From the NCBI GenBank assembly GCA_027064845.1, contig JAMOPC010000273.1, forward strand, positions 1 through 10,974: a DNA stretch of 10,974 nt, in the 5' to 3' direction. The notes beneath the pieces are model-generated. The model was not told where the DNA came from. It worked only from the letters and a program-made list of their open reading frames with translations, and searched no databases. The DNA comes from Desulfurococcales archaeon. GTDB taxonomy: Archaea; Thermoproteota; Thermoprotei_A; Sulfolobales; Desulfurococcaceae. Positions 7,696 through 10,974 of the stretch are shown here, piece after piece (within the stretch, counting starts at the first letter, position 1; each line of letters opens with the position of its first letter). A program made the translations under genes and the position numbers.

Positions 7696-8664
7696 TTACC
7701 CCACAGCTTTCTTAATGTTCTCAAGAGCTTCATTCAACTCCTTACTTAATCTCTTATCTACTTTTTCTAGTTTTGAAGCTACAGTTTCTAGATCAATAAT
7801 TGTTCTTGAAACTACGCGGCTTAGGTTATCGTACTTAGATGCTGTTTTTCTCTGCATAACAAACATTATTCCCGCGATAACTGCTAATACTCCTGTGACA
7901 ATCCATGGAAGCATCTGATTTACAGGGCTGGGTGTTTTCTGTATTATTGGTTTGTCGGGTATGGTTTTAAGTATGCTGACAGCGGTGTCTACGAATCCTT
8001 TAGAAGCTAAGTCTTTTGATATTTTTATTAAGCTATTAACCATTGTTGCCCATGTAGGATCAGGGTTTGCAGTATTCCTGATAAGGTCTTCTTTAGATTG
8101 TAGTAATTTATTGAATTGTTCGATCTTATCATCTATTACATTATAAATGTAATCCTTCAATACTTTGCCTTCAAATATTATTGTGACTATACTAATGTGT
8201 CTCGTGAAATGGAGTTCTACCGTTCCTCCATCATAACTTGCTTTAGTTATGGTATAGTTTTCCGGGATTGATCCTACTATTTTCAAACTTAATTTTGCTC
8301 CAGGCTTAAGGATTACTTTCAATGTATTCGGTGGTATTATCTCGGTTTTCATATCGGTGCTGACGCTTGAAAAGACGTTCACATTGCCTTGTTCAGGTAT
8401 GAGGTCACTTTTTATGTATAGTTGTAGTTTTTTGTCTGCTGGTACATTGTTTTCTATCTTTATTTCTAAGTTGATCTCATAAGTCTTACCCGCAAGTAAT
8501 GTATCACCTGCTATTTTAGGTCCATTTCTGTACTCGATACTAAATTCATTTATGATTATAGGCCATAGATTTTCTTCTGCAATAACATAAGAAGTACTTA
8601 GAAGAATTATAGTTACAATTGTTAATAGAAATAATTTAGGTACTAATGAATTACGTGTTAGCAT
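7696..8664 (-). CDS. Secreted single-pass membrane protein with cytosolic coiled-coil tail
   Basis: A 322-residue type I membrane protein and first gene of the operon. A signal peptide (residues 1-29, hydrophobic core LFLLTIVTIILLSTSYVIA, likely cut before EE at 30) leads to an external region. Residues 35-165 are beta-rich (ISIVTIIFEG and similar strands), suggesting an immunoglobulin-like sandwich. Residues 166-250 are helical and end in a Pro-rich linker. One membrane helix follows (251-270, LPWIVTGVLAVIAGIMFV), then basic QRK and a cytosolic heptad-like tail (277-320, with LETVASKLEKVDKRLSKEL at 292-310). The layout resembles membrane anchors that tether cytoskeletal filaments from inside while touching the cell surface outside. 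Binding of the tail to the tubulin-like GTPase is inferred from operon order only. ATG (complement of 8662-8664) has a G-rich ribosome site GTGGGGGGA (complement of 8673-8681). The family is not recognised. Confidence 0.85.
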   Translation of the reverse strand: MLTRNSLVPKLFLLTIVTIILLSTSYVIAEENLWPIIINEFSIEYRNGPKIAGDTLLAGKTYEINLEIKIENNVPADKKLQLYIKSDLIPEQGNVNVFSSVSTDMKTEIIPPNTLKVILKPGAKLSLKIVGSIPENYTITKASYDGGTVELHFTRHISIVTIIFEGKVLKDYIYNVIDDKIEQFNKLLQSKEDLIRNTANPDPTWATMVNSLIKISKDLASKGFVDTAVSILKTIPDKPIIQKTPSPVNQMLPWIVTGVLAVIAGIMFVMQRKTASKYDNLSRVVSRTIIDLETVASKLEKVDKRLSKELNEALENIKKAVG

Positions 8665-8723
8665 GATCGTTGTCCCCCCACTTCGGAAAAAGTTCCAATT
8701 ATTAATCTATTTTTATTAACTTG

Positions 8724-8731
8724 TATTTATA
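8724..8731 (-). promoter_or_regulatory. Putative TATA box of the tubulin-like operon
   Basis: On the minus strand TATAAATA lies about 60 bases before the ATG at 8664. Archaeal transcription starts about 26 bases beyond the box centre, near 8702, which leaves a leader of about 38 bases holding the G-rich ribosome site. No clear purine BRE precedes it, so strength is uncertain. Confidence 0.45.
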
Positions 8732-8883
8732 GATTGAGTAAAAAACGTTATTTAGTTCAATAAAACATTTCTAGTTATATCTTATGTACTTTGACTAAAG
8801 ATTTAAATTTTAATAATATACTGATTTGTTGTGTTTATATTAGGGAATCTAGACTATTTGTTAACATCGACATGAAAGAGTTG

Positions 8884-8891
8884 AATATATA
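8884..8891 (+). promoter_or_regulatory. Putative TATA box of the DUF973-like gene
   Basis: AATATATA sits about 67 bases before the TTG start at 8955. A start of transcription near 8914 would give a leader of about 40 bases carrying GGTG at 8944-8947. The assignment rests on position and AT content only. Confidence 0.4.
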
Positions 8892-8954
8892 TTGATCGGG
8901 AACAATAATATTCTAGAAAAATATTTCAACTAACGAGATCATAGGTGTTTCGAG

Positions 8955-9674
8955 TTGGAGACTAGAAAATATGAATTAATAATTGAAGGACTGAGAATGA
9001 TTAAGGAAGGAGCATTGTTCGTGATTATAGGTAGTCTTATAATCAGTATTGTTTCTGTAGCACTAGTATTTACTATACCGTTTAGTGCCTTCCCAATACA
9101 ACACCCAGCACAACCATCTATTCCCCACATAATTGGTCCAATACGGTGCAAGGTAGTTATTCCTATATTTTACATGAACACATTTGGTACGCTAGGATTC
9201 TTTAGTCTCATAACATTAATAATTGGAGTATTAATAGGTGCAGGTCTATCACTATACGGTCTCTATGGAAAAATTATTCCGGGAGCAGAGAGATTAGCAA
9301 CTGCTGACTCTAGGTACAGCACTGCACATTCTCTCCTTAAAATCGGTTATCTCGGCGGATTAGGACTACTAATAATAGGCGTACTAACACTTAAGATAAT
9401 TATTGGTATCTTCTTCATAATACTAGCAATGATACTGCTATTAATCGGTAAAATAGGAATAGCCCTCATAACTTTCAAACTAAACGAAGACTATGATGAA
9501 TCAATGATGCTAATAGCAGGCATATTATTCATTATAGGAATATTCATAGGATTTGCAGAATTCATTGCATGGATACTAGTATATGTAGGAATTGATTCAG
9601 TAATTCAAAAAGCAGAAACAAGATTACAATATCAACCACCTCCGCCACCAAGTCCGGAAGCTCCTGTAATATAA
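8955..9674 (+). CDS. DUF973-like multi-pass membrane protein with proline-rich tail
   Basis: A 239-residue integral membrane protein resembling the archaeal DUF973 group, whose function is unknown. A short charged N-terminus with EGLRMIKEGA (11-20) precedes the first helix (about 20-41). An outer loop rich in Pro (42-70) follows. Further hydrophobic segments lie near 78-104, 127-145, 146-176 and 184-213, giving about five membrane helices. The polar stretch ERLATADSRYSTAHSLLKIG (112-131) between helices fits the group. The C-terminus is a proline-rich tail (QYQPPPPPSPEAPVI, 225-239), probably cytosolic, a plausible protein-binding element. The TTG start is supported by GGTG at 8944-8947, seven bases upstream; the next ATG in frame lies well inside the conserved segment. 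It is divergent from the tubulin-like operon and may share control with it, but nothing in the sequence ties their functions. Confidence 0.75.
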   Translation: METRKYELIIEGLRMIKEGALFVIIGSLIISIVSVALVFTIPFSAFPIQHPAQPSIPHIIGPIRCKVVIPIFYMNTFGTLGFFSLITLIIGVLIGAGLSLYGLYGKIIPGAERLATADSRYSTAHSLLKIGYLGGLGLLIIGVLTLKIIIGIFFIILAMILLLIGKIGIALITFKLNEDYDESMMLIAGILFIIGIFIGFAEFIAWILVYVGIDSVIQKAETRLQYQPPPPPSPEAPVI

Positions 9675-9701
9675 TCTAATTAAAATCTAATACTGGGTTT
9701 T

Positions 9702-9720
9702 ATCCTAAGGGATTTTTCTT
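9702..9720 (+). terminator. Possible terminator after the DUF973-like gene
   Basis: A weak 4-bp stem (ATCC 9702-9705 with GGAT 9709-9712) is followed directly by TTTTTCTT (9713-9720). The U-rich tract is the likely signal; the stem is too short to be compelling. It abuts the stop codon of the convergent gene. Confidence 0.35.
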
Positions 9721-10853
9721 TATCCTTTTAACCAGATAACTTCTTCTAACAAATTATCAATACTTGTTTCCAGGATCAATGTGATCTCGTCGTCTTTCCC
9801 AGCACTCACGTATATAGTATCTCCATGTCTTACCGCGCCACATAGAAAGACTGTTCCAGGTCTGGCTCCATGATAATCGTGGATCCTGGGAGAGATGACT
9901 GGCTTCTTCGAAAGTCCTAATAATTCCCCGTCATTACTAAGAACAGCCACGAATGTGTGGTAAAGCGCATAGTATTTGTCAACGCTATGGAAGAATAATA
10001 AGTATTCATTACTAGAGATCCTTAGGGCACAGTTTGAGCCAGTTTTAAACTCGTTATTCGTAGGGAGAAGCTCTGAATAAACGTGGAGTTCCTTAATATT
10101 AACTACAGAGCCCTCCCTAGGAGCAATTATTATCCCGGCAAGGCCTCTTCGCTTAATAACTGGTCTAATAATCATATAATTATTATTTAAAGGAAATGTA
10201 TCACGATAATCCCTAATAATATGTTCCGATCCATCGACCCACATAAATCTTACTGGCTCAATATATTTCGGAAAACCATCCTCCCCGATCTTAGATGCAA
10301 AAGTCAAAACAAATAAGTCATCTCTTTCTTCACCCATAATTGCTCTTACATGATACAATTCATTATTATCTGAATAAACCCTTGGATCCTCTACTCTCTC
10401 AAAAGTAATATACGGGTACAAAACTGATTCAGCACTTACAACAAGTTCTCCTCCATTAAGGAAATCCTTGACTGGGAACTTTGCTAATACTATGAAGGTT
10501 CTACTCCAAGGATTGGGAACAGGATGAGAACCAATAGATGAGGCCCGAATATATAAGTAAACTTTATCACCGGTTATCATTATTGAGGGGTTTGTAACGA
10601 TCCTTAATGGTATCCTCAAACCACTTGGTGTCTGTACATGAACACTTGAACCAAGTACATATCCCTTAATACTGAAAACATCTCTACTATGAAGTGCACG
10701 CTCAACTCTACGAGTACTCTGAAGTGTTCCTTGTATCTTGTCTGCAAGGAATTCTTCTATATTAGGATCATATGTTTTAAATACATGCTCTTCGAGATAC
10801 TTCATGTAGTCAACAGGATCAATGCTATTAAGCTTAATTAATTTATGGCTCAA
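9720..10853 (-). CDS. GH130-like glycoside phosphorylase/hydrolase (PH1107-related glycosidase)
   Basis: A 377-residue soluble protein with the beta-propeller pattern of glycoside hydrolase family 130, whose characterised members are mainly beta-mannoside phosphorylases or beta-mannosidases. Matching landmarks are RVEDPRVY (153-160), the family's Glu-Asp-Pro-Arg motif carrying active-site acid residues, and SNEYLLFFHSVDKYYALY (281-298), equivalent to the 'YHG...Y' segment. VFLCGAVRHGDTIYVSAGKDD (335-355) corresponds to the 'GAV..GD.lyvYYGaaD' segment, and the final helix SIDNLLEEV (364-372) is also typical. There is no signal peptide, so it acts in the cytosol, probably on mannose- or other hexose-containing oligosaccharides. 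Substrate and the choice between phosphorolysis and hydrolysis cannot be told. An N-terminal stretch of about 50 residues precedes the propeller. Start TTG (complement of 10851-10853) has GAGG eight bases upstream. It is convergent with, and not clearly linked to, its neighbour. Confidence 0.75.
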   Translation of the reverse strand: MSHKLIKLNSIDPVDYMKYLEEHVFKTYDPNIEEFLADKIQGTLQSTRRVERALHSRDVFSIKGYVLGSSVHVQTPSGLRIPLRIVTNPSIMITGDKVYLYIRASSIGSHPVPNPWSRTFIVLAKFPVKDFLNGGELVVSAESVLYPYITFERVEDPRVYSDNNELYHVRAIMGEERDDLFVLTFASKIGEDGFPKYIEPVRFMWVDGSEHIIRDYRDTFPLNNNYMIIRPVIKRRGLAGIIIAPREGSVVNIKELHVYSELLPTNNEFKTGSNCALRISSNEYLLFFHSVDKYYALYHTFVAVLSNDGELLGLSKKPVISPRIHDYHGARPGTVFLCGAVRHGDTIYVSAGKDDEITLILETSIDNLLEEVIWLKG

Positions 10854-10868
10854 CTTTATGTCCTCTAA

Positions 10869-10884
10869 ATATATACATATATAC
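10869..10884 (-). promoter_or_regulatory. AT-rich TATA-like element before the GH130-like gene
   Basis: On the minus strand GTATATATGTATATAT lies 16-31 bases before the TTG start. If its distal half is the TATA box, transcription would begin at or just before the start codon, making the message nearly leaderless and leaving the GAGG motif untranscribed or marginal. Alternatively the true promoter lies further upstream in 10885-10974. Confidence 0.35.
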
Positions 10885-10933
10885 TATTTTTCTATTTTTG
10901 AGAAAATACTTATCATAGCCACGATACCAAGAG

Positions 10934-10940
10934 TTTTATA
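10934..10940 (+). promoter_or_regulatory. Possible rightward TATA box at the window edge
   Basis: TTTTATA near the right end could drive a plus-strand gene beginning beyond the window. No coding start or ribosome site is visible in the remaining 34 bases, so this is tentative. Confidence 0.2.
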
Positions 10941-10974
10941 TCTCTGTTTCTCTTGTGAAAAATTATAGGTTTAG

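Larger units (their letters stand above)
753..8664 (-). other. Putative five-gene operon of a tubulin-like membrane cytoskeleton system
   Basis: Five minus-strand genes follow one another from 8664 to 753 with gaps of 6, 16, 19 and 17 bases, each with its own purine-rich ribosome site inside or overlapping the gap, and no room for internal promoters. The order is signal-anchored membrane protein, tubulin-like GTPase, degenerate tubulin-like protein, multi-pass membrane/coiled-coil protein, and a small beta-rich plus helical protein. All have long helical or coiled-coil parts. Co-transcription and a shared complex are inferences from this spacing and composition. Confidence 0.75.
8665..8954. 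other. AT-rich divergent intergenic spacer
   Basis: This 290-base non-coding stretch separates the operon from the DUF973-like gene. It is very AT-rich and contains a TATA-like element near each end pointing outward. No tRNA, conserved RNA, long inverted repeat or credible small gene is visible. An eight-codon frame at 8872-8895 (MKELNIY then stop) has no supporting context. The middle part could hold operator sites, but none is recognisable. Confidence 0.6.

Noticed and set aside
5225..7918. Plus-strand open frames opposite the tubulin-like gene and its upstream neighbour (for example 5963-6262, 6947-7231, 7520-7918).
   Set aside because: Low-complexity antisense readings of a gene with strong family motifs on the other strand; no recognisable domains.
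8665..8954. A small RNA or tiny protein gene in the long spacer.
   Set aside because: No stable stem, G+C-rich island (usual for structured RNA in AT-rich hyperthermophiles) or supported start was seen.
1..10974. CRISPR arrays, tRNA/rRNA genes, insertion sequences or phage modules.
   Set aside because: No regularly spaced repeats, G+C-rich structural RNA segments, transposase motifs or terminal inverted repeats were found by eye.

Overview
The window looks like chromosomal DNA from a hyperthermophilic archaeon of the Thermoproteota (order Desulfurococcales). A Staphylothermus-like genus is my best guess. The basis is the low G+C (roughly one third by eye), short Shine-Dalgarno sites of the GGAGG/GGTG type just before starts, frequent TTG/GTG starts, AT-rich TATA-like elements, and archaeal families such as a DUF973-like membrane protein. 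The genus is an inference and was not checked by any search.

Layout, left to right. A flavin-reductase-like gene runs off the left edge on the minus strand (1-157). Next to it is a small EamA-type transporter gene on the plus strand (263-686). Its frame is broken by a 7-bp tandem duplication, and removing one copy restores a complete single-domain EamA protein. From 8664 down to 753 on the minus strand lie five tightly packed genes with gaps of 6, 16, 19 and 17 bases, almost certainly one operon. A 290-base AT-rich spacer (8665-8954) separates it from a divergent DUF973-like membrane protein (8955-9674, plus). That gene converges on a GH130-like glycoside phosphorylase/hydrolase (9720-10853, minus). 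The last 121 bases hold promoter-like AT-rich sequence only.

The operon is the centre of interest. In transcription order it encodes: (1) a secreted, single-pass membrane protein with a cytosolic coiled-coil tail (322 aa); (2) an 875-aa tubulin/FtsZ-superfamily GTPase with intact GTP-binding and catalytic-loop motifs and a helical/coiled-coil insertion of roughly 400 residues; (3) a 325-aa protein that aligns by eye with the GTPase minus its insertion but has lost the nucleotide-binding loop, so it is a probable pseudo-GTPase paralogue; (4) an 808-aa protein with about ten membrane segments and a helical cytosolic half of about 430 residues; (5) a 283-aa protein with a small beta-rich (possibly PH/GRAM-like) N-terminus and a helical C-terminus.

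Desulfurococcales are known for lacking canonical FtsZ and for dividing with Cdv/ESCRT-III proteins. A tubulin-superfamily polymeriser with a degenerate partner and two dedicated membrane proteins would therefore be a distinct membrane-associated cytoskeletal system. A general precedent exists: FtsZ-like families outside canonical FtsZ have been proposed to act in membrane remodelling in bacteria and archaea. The specific job here is not determined by the sequence.
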